Source: Hofstenia miamia
Taxonomy: Eukaryota > Xenacoelomorpha > Acoela > Hofsteniidae
DNA: 64,000 nt
Assembly (NCBI GenBank): GCA_900660155.1
Contig: CABFPE010000545.1
Span: 332,971-396,970 of the forward strand
Reading direction: 5' to 3'
Shown: positions 53,464-64,000 of the stretch, piece after piece
How the letters are laid out: each line of letters starts with the position of its first letter
How positions within the stretch are numbered: position 1 is the stretch's first letter
Program-made: the position numbers and the translations under genes
Notes under the pieces: generated by a model
Databases searched by the model: none
What the model was told of the DNA's origin: nothing
What the model saw: the letters and a program-made list of their open reading frames with translations, nothing else

Positions 53464-55102
53464 TTACTTTTACTCTTCTGTCTATATGCTTCTTCACCCA
53501 GTTTGTTCTTATTGCTTGCTCCTGTGCTGCCATTATTAGTGCTTCTGTTTCTCTCTTCAGTCCTGCCCTCTTTAACCACTTGTTGCTCTCTTCTCTATCA
53601 CATTTTTCTGTGTTCCTCCAGTATTCTCCATGCATTGCTTTCTGCCTATACCTTGTTTGCCTCTCTGATTCCATCCTACTCTGGTATATCTTCTTTCCTT
53701 CACTCTCAGTTCTTATCTTCCTTAACTCCTTAGTGACCTCCAGTATTGATCCTCTAGGTTGTGCTTCTACATACTCCTTTAGCCCTAGTGCTTCTGCTTC
53801 TACAGTTTCCTCCACACTTAGCAGTCCTTTCCCTCCTTTATGCCTTGCCATGTACAACCTATCCACATCTCCATTTAGGTTGAAAGCCCTCTCTGCTGCT
53901 AGTATCTTCCTTGTCTCTCTGTCTAGCTCCCTCAGTTCATTCTTGTTCCACCTAACTATTCCTGCCGAATATCTCAACACTGGTATTGCCCATGTATTAA
54001 TTGCTTTTATACTATTCTGCCCATTCAATGCTGACTTCTGTAGTACCTTCCTTACTCTCCTCTTGTATTCTTTCCTTAGCCTCATCTTCATTTCCTCGTG
54101 ATCTGTTCTGTCTTTCTCTATCACACCTAAGTACTTGTACCCCTCTTTGACTTCCTCAATCTTATCCCCACTGCTTGTCCTCAAACCCTCCCCATCCACA
54201 CACTTGCCTCTAGTCATTGTCACTGCTGCACACTTTCCTAATCCAAACTCCAACCCTGAATCTCTGCTTGCCTTCTCCAATGTCTCCACTTGCTTCTGCA
54301 ACATCTTCCTTGAACTAGCATACATCTTCAGGTCGTCCATGTACCACAGGTGACTTACTTCTCTACCATTCTTCTCCATCTTATACCCTATGCCTGTCTC
54401 CTTTAACTTTTCTGTGATAGGGATTAAGCTAACTACAAACAGTAGTGGTGCTAAGCTGTCTCCCTGGAATATGCCTCGCCTAAACCTCAACCTATGCCCA
54501 TCTATCTCAGTCTGCCACTTTGCCATCTCCCTCTCTAGAAACTCAACCCATTTCCGTGAAACTCCATTGGCCTCTAGCGTCCTCAATACCCACCTATGTG
54601 AAATGCTGTCATATGCCTTCCTGTAATCTATCCATGCCATTGCTAAGTTCGTCTTTCTTCTTCTACAATTCTCCACCACTGCCTGGTCTATCAACAACTG
54701 ATCCTTGCATCCTCTCGTCTTTGTCCTACATCCCTTCTGCTCCTCTGGTATCAACCTATTCTGTTCTAAGTAACATGCCAGCCTACTTGAAATCACTGAA
54801 GTTAGCAATTTCCACGTTGTTGGCAGACATGTTATTGGCCTGAAGTTGCTTGCCTCACTACCTTTCTTTGGGTCCTTCTGTATCAGAAATGTCCTTCCCA
54901 CTACCATCCACTCTGGACACCCACTCACCACACACTCCTCCAATGCTACTGCTAGTCTCTCATGCACACTTGTGAACTTCTTCAGCCAATACCCATGTAC
55001 CTCATCTCTGCCTGGCGCCTTCCAATTCTTCATCTTCTTTAGAGCCTCCTTTAGCTTTGCCGTTGTGATTTCTTCTTCTTCTTGTCTGAGCTCCTTGTGC
55101 AT
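53399..55102 (-). CDS. RLE-type LINE reverse transcriptase
   Basis: A 567-residue open frame. Blocks in order: KMKNWKAPGRDEVHGYWLKK, NFRPITCLPTTWKLLTSVIS, the EEQKGCR motif, MAWIDYRKAYDSISHRWVL (first catalytic aspartate), IFQGDSLAPLLFVV, LWYMDDLKMYAS (the YMDD active site) and GYKYLGVIEKD. A long basic thumb follows, and the frame ends just after CRLCKKAGGD, the first half of the zinc-binding motif. The start is artificial because the element is 5'-truncated. One frameshift near 53.4-53.46 kb separates it from the endonuclease frame. Apart from that shift the polymerase looks intact, so insertion was fairly recent. Confidence 0.9.
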   Translation of the reverse strand: MHKELRQEEEEITTAKLKEALKKMKNWKAPGRDEVHGYWLKKFTSVHERLAVALEECVVSGCPEWMVVGRTFLIQKDPKKGSEASNFRPITCLPTTWKLLTSVISSRLACYLEQNRLIPEEQKGCRTKTRGCKDQLLIDQAVVENCRRRKTNLAMAWIDYRKAYDSISHRWVLRTLEANGVSRKWVEFLEREMAKWQTEIDGHRLRFRRGIFQGDSLAPLLFVVSLIPITEKLKETGIGYKMEKNGREVSHLWYMDDLKMYASSRKMLQKQVETLEKASRDSGLEFGLGKCAAVTMTRGKCVDGEGLRTSSGDKIEEVKEGYKYLGVIEKDRTDHEEMKMRLRKEYKRRVRKVLQKSALNGQNSIKAINTWAIPVLRYSAGIVRWNKNELRELDRETRKILAAERAFNLNGDVDRLYMARHKGGKGLLSVEETVEAEALGLKEYVEAQPRGSILEVTKELRKIRTESEGKKIYQSRMESERQTRYRQKAMHGEYWRNTEKCDREESNKWLKRAGLKRETEALIMAAQEQAIRTNWVKKHIDRRVKVSDKCRLCKKAGGDSRSSDSRV

Positions 55103-55138
55103 CTGCTCACTCTCTATCTCTGGTCCCGCACTTCCCCA

Positions 55139-55148
55139 TCGAATTCAC

Positions 55149-55182
<34 letters not shown>

Positions 55183-55186
55183 ATGT
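55139..55186. repeat. Right target duplication and (ATT)n tail of the older LINE
   Basis: TCGAATTCACATTTATT (55139-55155) runs into about ten ATT units. It is the displaced 3' tail of the LINE at 49850-52822. Confidence 0.85.
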
Positions 55187-55515
55187 TCCAATAGTTTTAT
55201 AACCCGTCTTCTGCGGTTGGAATTTGTACACCATTGAACATAATTTGCAAGATGCTTTCTGCCGTGAATGTCCAGGTCAAACAACAAAGTGTCGTAATAT
55301 CCATTCAATAACTTAAATTATAACTGACCAATGAGCGCACACCATTTAAAAATGTCATAAGTAAATGAAACACATTGCTGCAAGAGATCAGCCTAATTGA
55401 AAATATGCAACAGCATCGAATTATGTTAAGTAATTATACAGAGGGAATATAGATTATAAAACAAATGTTAGAGAAAAATAAAATTATTATTTTCAATTAA
55501 CTGTGTGCATTCGAT

Positions 55516-56170
55516 CAGGTGTTTCCGCTTACTGCCACTATTTTCACGGACCACAAGGCTATTGTAGCAATGAGTGCTATCCAACCGAAAACTGCTGAGA
55601 GAGAAAGAGAGATTTGCGTGCGTGACTCAAACTATGTGAACGAAATGAATTTGTCTTTGGATACCTTGATTTTCGATAGCCTTCTTGAATTTTATGATCC
55701 GAATAATTTACTTGAAGACCTTAACGATACTTTGATTGCACAATTGGATGTTTACTATAAAGCTATTACTAAAAAACGGACCAGGCTCATACGGAAATTG
55801 CGCACGCGTAATGCTGAAACTGATGCTATAACAGAGCGCGGCAGAAAATTGATCATGAAAGGCCTAGTTGATACTAGTATGCAAAAAGAATCCAGAGAGT
55901 GGTGTAACAAGGTTAACCAATTTACACGGAGAACCAGAAGAGCTTTGAAATGCGACTTCACGCCATTTGAAATGAACCAGTACTATTCGCAGATTAATAC
56001 CTCGGAAAGTTATGATATCCCTCTGCAAGCCTCCCCCAACAGTTTCTCCCTTACAGGTTTACAACGCACTCCGCAGCTGTAAGAAGAATGCTACTGGGTT
56101 CGATTGTATTCCTCACTGGGTTTATGCTGAGAATGAATTTGACGATTCATTGAAGATAGCTTTTACCATG
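55516..56170 (+). mobile_element. LINE relic (end of endonuclease and linker)
   Basis: The frame 55519-56082 starts with TATIFTDHKAIVAM, the SDH-type end of an AP endonuclease. It continues through a helical linker (KKRTRLIRKLRTRN, WCNKVNQFTRRTRRALK, QYYSQINT). After a frame change near 56.05 kb the next frame reads NALRSCKKNATGFDCIPHWV, the start of reverse transcriptase. The rest is missing. Confidence 0.72.
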
Positions 56171-56179
56171 TAATGTCGT

Positions 56180-57550
56180 TTAATCAGATGATTGTTAGTT
56201 CAAAAATATGAAAACTGCAGTTATGTAAAAAAAAATTGATTTTCAATTTCAATCAATTAATTTAATACGAATGCCAGATGTGCTAAATTTAGCACATGTT
56301 CATAGTGAAAAATTTCCTAAAATTTGTGTAACGGATTCAATGGCATTAGTTCTTTTAGAAAACATAATATTCAAATAAAATTCATTATACTTCATGCAGC
56401 CGGCATAAATGTATTAGGAACTTTTGAAAATATATTTATATATTTAGAAATGCTCGTCTGATGTTGTTCTTATATCTAGCTAACGATTAAGTAACATCAT
56501 TTTACATTATGGTGGTGTTTTTTATTTTATGTACTCCTTCATTAGATTTGTTCCTTGGTCCTCTATACTAGTATATAATGCAATGATTTGTTCCATTGTC
56601 ATGTGTATAAAATTATCATTTCAAATAGACTTTATGTAAGTTATTATCTTATTACCTCTTACCTGAATAAATTTAATTTTGAGTAAATTTAATAAATCTA
56701 CCTATAATGTAATAATTTAGATTTATTTCTTTAAAACAATTAAATTAAATGAGATGAGATATTCGTTTCTTTGAGCATTTACATACCTTAAAAGTTCACA
56801 CATGTGTAGCAAAAATGTTTAGTAAATATATTTAAAAAATGATTGTTTAGAACTGTGTTCTTAATGTTTATTATCATTTCTGCAACTTATAAATCGGTAG
56901 CAATACATTGCATTATATTTAATCATATATTGCTGCGAATTTTGTGAATTATGCGAAGCTATTGGTTTGTATTGACAATTTTTTTAAATTTTGATGTATA
57001 TTTCTTATGACTTTATCTCTTAGTAATGTATTTTTTGCGCGCGCTTCCTGGCCGCATTGTACTGCACCTTCTCCTAAAACGAAGTAACACAGAAAAAACA
57101 ATGCTATTTTGGACGTTACCTTATATCAAAAAGAATCAACAACATTAAAGAAGCACTTCAAAATGCAAAACAAAGATTTATCATTATCAAACATTTGTCC
57201 AATATTAACATCGATTAAAACAAAAGATACATGTATTTACGCAAAAGAAATACCATTGTAAGCAGGACTCATCTCTATTTACAATTTCAATTATTCATTT
57301 ATCGACGAAACAAGATGACATTTGAGTATGAGAATAGAAGAGCAAATGGGAGCTCATCTAAATTTCGAAATATTTTTATATCCACAACCACCAAAAATAT
57401 CATTTTAAATTATATCCATTAAATTATTTGAAAGACCATTATTGAACAAGCAATAAGACATCATCAAGCTAAATATATATTTAAATCAAAGAAAAACAGC
57501 TGTTAATCACTTTGAAAATGACACGCTTTCATAATGAAAAACGACTCCTA

Positions 57551-57587
<37 letters not shown>

Positions 57588-57870
57588 GAACAAAATATAC
57601 AACTAAATATTATATTAATATTGCACTTTATCATAAAATATTTGGGTAAAATGCAATGCACATTTTTCATTCTTTTTGCTAAAATGATAGAATAATCAAT
57701 AATATATTTTCAAAGTTTCATACATTTCCGATTTTATGTTAAATCAAACTATTTTTTACAATTGGACTTGCTTCCTACTTCTCTGTAGTCATTAGGATCT
57801 CAATAACAATTCTGTATTTTATTAGTTATCATATTGTAGCTATAACCTTTCATTTCCAAATTACTTCTTT
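56180..57870. other. AT-rich stretch upstream of UFC1
   Basis: No gene recognised. A (TA)n tract lies at 57550-57583. The UFC1 promoter and a possible 5' untranslated exon should be here; the CTTTTAG at 57867-57873 could be the acceptor of a 5' untranslated intron. Confidence 0.4.
57550..57583. repeat. (TA)n microsatellite
   Basis: About 17 TA units. Confidence 0.9.
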
Positions 57871-57887
57871 TAGTGCAAATATCGAGA

Positions 57888-58081
57888 ATGGTTGATGAAG
57901 CGTCGCGTAAAATGGTGTCTGATATTCCACTTTTGAAAACGAATGTAGGCCCTCGAAATACTTCCGAATGGCCGAATAGATTGAAAGAAGAATATCATTC
58001 ACTTATAAAATATGTTGCAAATAATAAAGAAGCAGATAAAGATTGGTTTAGAATAGAATCCAATGGAGAAGGTACTAAGTG
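57888..58081 (+). CDS. UFC1: UFC1 exon 1, UFM1-conjugating enzyme
   Basis: UFC1 is the E2 of the UFM1 pathway: it accepts UFM1 from UBA5 and works with the UFL1 ligase in ribosome and ER quality control. This exon encodes [39 protein letters not shown] and [14 protein letters not shown], near identical to animal UFC1. The ATG at 57888 was chosen because MVDEA matches MADEA in human, although the frame is open further upstream. The donor is GTTTGT at 58082. It ends in phase 2, so the tryptophan codon is split and restored by exon 2 (KW-FGTCW). The joined protein has 168 residues against 167 in human. Confidence 0.95.
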
Positions 58082-58806
58082 GTTTGTATGCAACTTTTAT
58101 TGGAAAATTATTAATAGACAATTGTGCAAAAATATTCTAAGATTCTTTAAAAGATTACTTTGCGCATTTATTAATGGTAGTTTGTAATTTATTCAAACCG
58201 CATTCATTTAATGTAAAGGGAACTTTAAACAATTTTTGTACAATTTGGTACGTTAGTTCTTTTTAGATTATTATTGTCAGTAGGCAGGGTTGACATGGAG
58301 TTGTTTCAAATGTTTTTTTTTCAAATTCGGATAAATTCATGTGAGTTTGTAAAAAAATCGTATTCGTCTATTCGTATTTTCATAACCGAATTTGTATTGA
58401 AAAATAGCACATCTTGCGTTTTCCTTCCGTGTATGAAACGAAAAATTAATGTTATAGGTTTATCATATTATGGGCTTTTAGCAAAACCCTAGTATGGCAC
58501 AGTCTAATTAAAACTGAAATTTTAAACGTTTAAATAGTTTTTTGTGAAACACTTTTTTTTAATCCTGTCAGTTGGTATTTTGCCTTCCAGTATAATGTCC
58601 ATTGATAAAGTAAAGTTACTACATTTAAAATTGAATTCAAGGTAGCTTTATTACAATATTGTTAGCTCTTTTTAGGTTATTGTTTCAGTTAGTATTTTGC
58701 CTGCTGTGCAATGCATTTTGTTAATGTATAATTGTTGCATAAAAATTTAGATTATTCTGACGCAATTATGTTTACAAATGTATTAAAATATAAATTGTTT
58801 ACTTAG
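58082..58806 (+). other. UFC1 intron
   Basis: 725 bases, GT..AG, without recognised repeats. Confidence 0.88.
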
Positions 58807-59119
58807 GTTTGGAACTTGTTGGATTTTCCAAGAACATCTGAAATATGAGTTTAAACTTGAATTTGATATTCCCATAACTTATCCACGAACTGCTCCTGAG
58901 TTGGTTCTTCCTGAACTAGATGGGAAAACAGCAAAAATGTACAGAGGTGGAAAAATATGCTTAACGGATCATTTTAAACCGCTATGGGCTAGAAACGCTC
59001 CAAGATTTGGTATTGCTCATGCTTTGGCTCTTGGCTTGTCACCGTGGCTTGCTGTTGAAATCCCCGATATGATACAAAGAGGAGTTGTTGTTCATGTTGA
59101 TAAAACAAAGGACGAATAA
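58807..59119 (+). CDS. UFC1: UFC1 exon 2, catalytic part
   Basis: Begins after ACTTAG. It encodes [35 protein letters not shown], then [20 protein letters not shown], in which the cysteine of KICLTDHF is the active site that carries UFM1 as a thioester. [17 protein letters not shown] forms the C-terminal helix region and the frame stops at 59119. All residues expected around the catalytic pocket are present. Only one coding intron separates it from exon 1, fewer than in vertebrates. A polyadenylation-type AATAAA lies about 210 bases downstream. Confidence 0.96.
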
Positions 59120-59330
59120 TTATTTTCTATTATTGTTTGTTGAACGACTATCATTGTAATTATGTTAATATATAATTTATTGCAATTTAAATTTACTTAT
59201 TATTTGGCAATCTCTTCGTAATGTTTTTTAATTTTTTTAGTTGAAAATCCGGCGAGATAAATTATTCAAGGCACGCGAGTGTCAACTTTTGTTTTAATTG
59301 CACAAAAAATTATTTTACATTTCATAATTA

Positions 59331-59336
59331 AATAAA
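59331..59336 (+). terminator. Possible polyadenylation signal of UFC1
   Basis: AATAAA 212 bases after the stop codon. In this AT-rich DNA such hexamers are common, so this is only a candidate. Confidence 0.35.
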
Positions 59337-59339
59337 GCA

Positions 59340-60314
59340 CGGCATTAATTGGTAATTAAATTGCTGAGAAATTTCACAACTTCTTTTTAGGTGTATTGTT
59401 AAAAATGTAATGCTAAAATATACTCTTTTGTAACTATTTCTGATCATTTTGTTAGTTCTATTTCGAATGTTCTAAATTTTTGCAGCTTAATTTTTTTGAT
59501 GTTTTTACTTTAAGAAATCAGGTTTTTAGTTAGTTTAAAATTATATTACGTTCAGGAATATCCAATGCCAAAGAAGATTTGCCAGACTTTTGATCTATAT
59601 ATTTTTAACATTTTTCCATTTTTTTAAAAAAAATAACCATTTGTATTAACGTTGGCCAAGGCATATCCCGAAATTCTTCGCATAGAGTTAGACTTCGTTA
59701 ACCAATTGAGGAACTATCAAAAATTTAGTATGCATTGAATGGAACATATCTAAGTAAAATTCAAGCATTTGATTAAATGTAGTTAAGCAACATACAGAAT
59801 TCTAGCTTTCATTTCGCAAGCAACAATTAAATAGTTCAATAGGTTCTCTTTTATCCTTCCCTAATATTTATCCATTTTCTATTGGGAAAAACTTAATGTG
59901 TTTTTTAAAAGCTTGTGAATTTTTTAATGTTCTTTATTCCTTTAGGCAGTGAGTTTCAAGTTCAAATAGTAATATTAATGAACCTATTTTTACTTAATGT
60001 AAGTAACATGCTTTGATTTGGAATTCTATGTATGAATAAAACCAGGCATTGAAATCGTACTATAAGGTGGTAATTCCGGGCACCACGAGATGTTTATTAA
60101 TTGATTTCGTTTTTTGGTATTATGATTTACTGTCGCAACCCAAACCCTTCAAAGACGTTATTATTTTTGGCCTGAGCATATTAGAAATTTAAAATAGTCC
60201 ACCACCTCCTAACGCAAGGTAAGTCATATTACGTGAAGGTACATGCAGGTAAAATAGTTTAAATTTTAATAGGTTGGTTGATGAAAAGACTTTTGATCTT
60301 CATTTATGACCCGG
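59340..60314. other. AT-rich intergenic stretch, nothing recognised
   Basis: No long frame or repeat structure found. Confidence 0.4.
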
Positions 60315-60322
60315 GTTACGGA

Positions 60323-60533
60323 CAGACTTGTCAGCGAGCCGAGCCTTATTCATAGTCTTATTTTAAAATGTTTATTAAATAATAGGAACAGCTACTTAAA
60401 AAATTCTGAGAGCTCAATATTTTTAAAAAAGTTATCGAGCTAAAACAAACCTCATTGAAAGGTTGGTAATAGCCGAACATACTCAAGATTTAAACGAGCC
60501 GAGGTTTCAAATTTCGGCTTGTTGACAAGTCTC
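60323..60533. mobile_element. hAT MITE, CAGACTTGTC family, copy B
   Basis: 211 bases starting CAGACTTGTCAGCGAGCCGA and ending TTGTTGACAAGTCTC. A perfect 8-base target duplication, GTTACGGA, flanks it at 60315-60322 and 60534-60541. It shares the inner AAATAATAGGAACAGCTA-like segment with copy A at 33974-34293 but lacks about 110 bases of it. Confidence 0.88.
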
Positions 60534-60541
60534 GTTACGGA

Positions 60542-62020
60542 GGTGCCTACTCCCTATAACACGAAAATCATTAATATTCTTTACAAAATTTAGAAATTAA
60601 AGAGAAGAATAAACAGGTTCTGGTAGTTTATGCGAATGTAATTTAATTGAACCAATTGATTGAATTTTTTCGATACATTCAGAAAAATTGTAAATTTGTG
60701 CGTTAGAAATTGGTGCCATGCCAGCGATTAACAATAGCATAGAAAAACAAAGCTTCATCATTCTTAGAAATAAATTGTTATACAGGCAACCCCGCCTATG
60801 TCGGATCGACTCGGACCAATGAAAATAATCCGACTTACAAGAAATCCGAGATATAATTTTAGGGCTTGTACTCGTTCCGCAAGCAATCTGATGATTGTTA
60901 TGAAAGAAGTTGTTTTGAAAATATTGAAAGTAAACTCTGCTGGAAAAAAATATTAATCATGTATTCGTATGTCTTAGATTATTTTTCTTTCAATACCTTA
61001 ATTAAACAAAAACAGCTTAACTTTACTTACGGTGCCATCTATCACTTCGTTCTATTTTTGATTACATATTTGTCATATGATGGATGCATGCAACAACTCT
61101 TTAAGTGAAATTGACGGAAATAATTCGATTCAAAACAGACAAATGTCTAATATTTTGACCAATATTATTATATTTTCTAGGGACATTTTTTCAATGTTCT
61201 AACCAATTCTATTGTCAACACTTAGGGTTATTTAGTTAAAATTCGAAAGCTAAATCTTTCCCATGTTTTAGTGATATATATTATAACGTTTTCTAGGGTT
61301 ACTATATTTACGAATTTTACAATAATTTTTGTATTCCTTTATTTCACACATCTAATTTTACTTGAAAGATTACCGGACCACTTATTTAAAATATCACCCA
61401 TTGACGTCACCGCACATAAACATATCTATGTTGACCTCTACGTGAACTGTTTGTAGGTCAATGCCATGGAGCTATATATAGTAGGTCTATGGTCAATACC
61501 ATGAGCTGCGCTGTAGTATTTCATTATTTTTACTACGCGATAGAAAATATTTACGCTATGCTTGAATCACGTGCAAGACAATTTCCATCCGTCCGACTTG
61601 TGAATGAAATTTTCAATGTTAACTTTGTGGCCTGTACATAAATTTCAGTCCGATTTAGAATTTATCTGACTTAGAATTGTCCGACTTAAAAATAACTTTT
61701 TTTTGTGTGCACATATTGGTTTGCCTGTAAATATAATTCCGATAAAATTTTTTGTTTATTTGAAAACTTAAAGCTTTGAACCGAACTTACAGTAATATTA
61801 AGTTTTAACAACAATATATATTTAATTTCTCATGTACATATACATGTATTAACTTTACACACTTATTAAGAACATAAATACTGCAACTTTATTCATATGA
61901 TCTTATTTATCACGGACATGTTTGTTTCTTGGTTACATTTATAAACTACATATAAATTAATAAATATTTCCCACTTATATATATATATATATATTTAGAA
62001 ACAATAGTGCTGTGCTTCAT
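60542..62020. other. AT-rich intergenic stretch
   Basis: Frames here are short. Two stretches rich in TCCGAC/GTCGGA words (60790-60850 and 61590-61690) may mark the edges of an old repeat. An (AT)n tract lies at 61979-61994. Confidence 0.35.
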
Positions 62021-62024
62021 ATTT

Positions 62025-62325
62025 AACCGGTTTCGATTTACTAAATCATCATCAGATATACAAATTTTGTGGGAATTTATAAATTTACAATCAACTACAC
62101 TTAATATTACAAATATTTAATGCATGCTCTAAAATAAATGTAAAAAAGAACTAGTAGTTTTCTGTCTGTTTAATAATTTAGATTTTCAGCATGGTTAATA
62201 AATATTGCTTCTACGATTTTAGAGGATGCATTAAATATTTGTAATTTTAAGTGTAGTCGATTGTAAATTTATAAATTCCCACAAAATTTGTATATCTGAT
62301 GATGATTTAATAAATCGAAACCGCG
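62025..62325. repeat. Penelope-like inverted repeat with hammerhead-like motifs
   Basis: Arms 62025-62134 and 62216-62325 are inverted copies with about 90% identity, separated by about 80 bases. Each arm contains, reading outward, CTGATGATGATTT, a three-base loop, AAATCGAAACCG. This has the CTGATGA and GAAA boxes and a stem II like those of hammerhead ribozymes found in Penelope-like elements. One extra T before stem II departs from the consensus. Confidence 0.6.
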
Positions 62326-62879
62326 TTATCTGAAGCAAATTGGGCTAGGGCAAAACTTGTCCTCGTTCTTCTTGTGCGATATGAAGTGCTATGAAGTCGT
62401 GGATTTCGCAGATTATGAGAATTTGGTTTCACTTTCGGGATAAAATAATGTAGCAGATGCTTTGTGTTTTTATTTCATTCCAGAGGTTCGTACATTGTTC
62501 ATCGTGTCTTTCATACAGTGGTTTCATATGTAGTATGTTACAAGCTTCTATGTAATCGCTATACTCGTACAATTTTTCTTCCTTAGCATGATTATTCCAA
62601 GCCAGGGCGAATTATAGTAGTATTTATCACGGCAATTTCCGAGTTCGCAATGCCGCGACATTTTAGAAGACGTAAAAGATGAAGCCGTTTGGATGCCTTA
62701 CTTACTACATAATCTGTGTTCTGACTCTACCTAAAATATTCTTGGATTATAACACCAAGTAATTTCGTGAATTCACACCTTTCAATTTTTATGTTATTCA
62801 CATATAGTTTATCTGGTAATGTAAATGATCCAATCATGTGTAATGTGTAATAGTGCCGATAGAAAAAATGCTTTTAATA

Positions 62880-64000
62880 ATTTGAACAAGAAATCTTTAT
62901 TCAGAAATACTTTGACAATATATAATTATACTGATAGCATCTCCGAAAGCGTCTATAAACTGTACAAAAACAATGCAAAATAGAAAATTGCACCATTGGG
63001 CAATGGCGTTCTAATTTCTGCTAGTTGAATAATCCTGGTTGTAAAATTGGAAACGCCTACATTTGAATTCAATTATTTCTTTTCTAGAATTAAAGTAATA
63101 TCGTTTGATATTGTTTTTAAATATCTTTAAATTATTCAGTAACTTTAATTCTCTAGGTAACTTATTCCAAAGATTTATAGAGGTATTAATGAATGAATTT
63201 CTCAATATTTTCTTTTTACAAGGAACTGGTTTAATATTTCGAGTGCGTGTATTTAGGTGTGTGATTTTACCAAGATTAGGGAATTATATTTTATCATAGG
63301 TGTTGATGTTGTTTACGATCTTATACAATGTTGTTAATACATTTATCTGAATTAGGCATTGAGGATTTAAGAAATTTTTACTAAAGTTTTGTAATTAATA
63401 ATATTTTCAATTACATCTGTATAAAGTTCAGTGCCATAATAAAAATGATTTAAAACTATTGTATGGATTAACTGAATTTTGTAGGTAACTGCTGAGATAT
63501 TTTGGTGAGCGCTTTAATTGAGGTAGTCATTCGTTTAATGATTATTTTAAATTGCTTTTCGAAGGTAAGTAGAGTGGAATGTAATTCCTAAGTATTTGAA
63601 ATTGTCCACTTGATCTATTTGAGTGCCATTAAAGTTTAGCTTTTGTTGAGAACAATTTTTGGAATTAGTTTTTGATTTTATAATACAGAATTGAGTTTTG
63701 GTACGCAAAATATTGAGATAATTTAGCACAGTCATCATCAATCTTTATGATTGCATTTTCAATCGATTTATTTGAGCAAAATAGCATTGGGTCATCAGGG
63801 TATTGAATAACATGACAATTAGTGTAATTGCTTAAGTCATTAACATATGCATTGAAAAGCAAGGAACCTAATATTGTTCCCTGTGGAACGCCTCTTTTGA
63901 TTTCAATCCAATTTGAAAATGTCTCATTAAGTTTAACTCATTGTTTTCGATTACTTAAATAATTTGATAAAAGAGCTAAGCTTTGGGTAGAAAAATGTAA
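62880..64000 (-). mobile_element. CR1/Jockey-type LINE, 3' part, runs off the window
   Basis: Reading from the window end on the minus strand: GVPQGTILGSLLFNAYVNDL, IQYPDDPMLFCSN (active site decayed to YPDD), QVDNFKYLGITF, and SFINTSINLWNKLPRELKLL, ending FYNQDYSTSRN at 63011. The 3' untranslated part ends CTGAATAAAGATTTCTTG at about 62.88 kb. It is a relative of the 15.4-kb LINE, not the same family. Three frames are used, and a region near 63.25-63.55 kb is damaged. Confidence 0.82.

Larger units (their letters stand above)
52823..55138 (-). mobile_element. RLE-encoding LINE (R2/R4/NeSL group), 5'-truncated
   Basis: A 2.3-kb insertion on the minus strand, flanked by a perfect 17-base target duplication. 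It contains a complete reverse transcriptase followed by a cysteine-histidine motif and a restriction-like endonuclease, the layout of the site-selective LINEs (R2, R4/Dong, NeSL). The base composition is richer in G and C than the host. The target was an (ATT)n tract at the tail of an older LINE. Confidence 0.88.

Noticed and set aside
53580-54101. Long plus-strand frames across the RLE-type LINE
   Set aside because: They are complements of the intact minus-strand reverse transcriptase frame and are leucine- and serine-rich in the way of shadow frames.
55114-55308. Minus-strand frame reading DLDIHGRKHLANYVQW and a run of asparagines
   Set aside because: The asparagine run is the translated (ATT)n tract, and the rest matches nothing known.

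Overview
This is an AT-rich piece of an animal (metazoan) genome. Evidence for this is genes with spliced introns (LANCL, UFC1), (TA)n and (ATT)n microsatellites, and a dense, nested mix of DNA transposons, LINEs, Penelope-like relics and one LTR fossil. The mix suggests an aquatic invertebrate; I cannot place it more narrowly. I see no operons, CRISPR arrays, rRNA or tRNA genes.

Three host genes are well supported. An intronless mitochondrial 4-aminobutyrate aminotransferase lies on the minus strand at 6.05-7.59 kb. A LanC-like (LANCL) gene lies on the minus strand at 26.7-41.6 kb; seven exons join in frame and the last exon was not found. A two-exon UFC1 (the E2 enzyme for UFM1) lies on the plus strand at 57.9-59.1 kb. 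A set of protein-like fragments at 13.6-18.9 kb (minus) may be an unrecognised or decayed gene split by a LINE.

Layout. 0-4.5 kb: a broken Copia-type LTR fossil carrying a hAT MITE (with 8-bp target duplication) and a Penelope GIY-YIG fragment. 4.8-13.6 kb: MITEs, the aminotransferase, a deleted piggyBac element and a long hairpin. 13.6-18.9 kb: unknown exon-like pieces and a LINE with an 825-residue open reverse transcriptase frame. 19-22.1 kb: Penelope, MITE and LINE relics. 22.8-25.8 kb: a hAT-type transposase gene interrupted by a LINE and a MITE. 26.7-41.6 kb: LANCL, whose introns hold two LINE copies (one ORF1-only), a hAT MITE, a P-element-like transposase relic, and a mariner inserted in a Tc1-like element. 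42-49 kb: LINE relics, two solo-LTR-like fossils, assembly gaps with duplicated flanks, tandem repeats and a G-rich GTGGGC repeat. 49.8-56.2 kb: a CR1/Jockey-type LINE whose (ATT)n tail was the target of a restriction-like-endonuclease LINE, then another LINE relic. 57.9-64 kb: UFC1, a hAT MITE, a Penelope-like inverted repeat with hammerhead-like motifs, and a LINE running off the window edge.

The most instructive features are the insertions that can be dated relative to one another by exact target-site duplications. All family names rest on motif recognition by eye; no database search was run.
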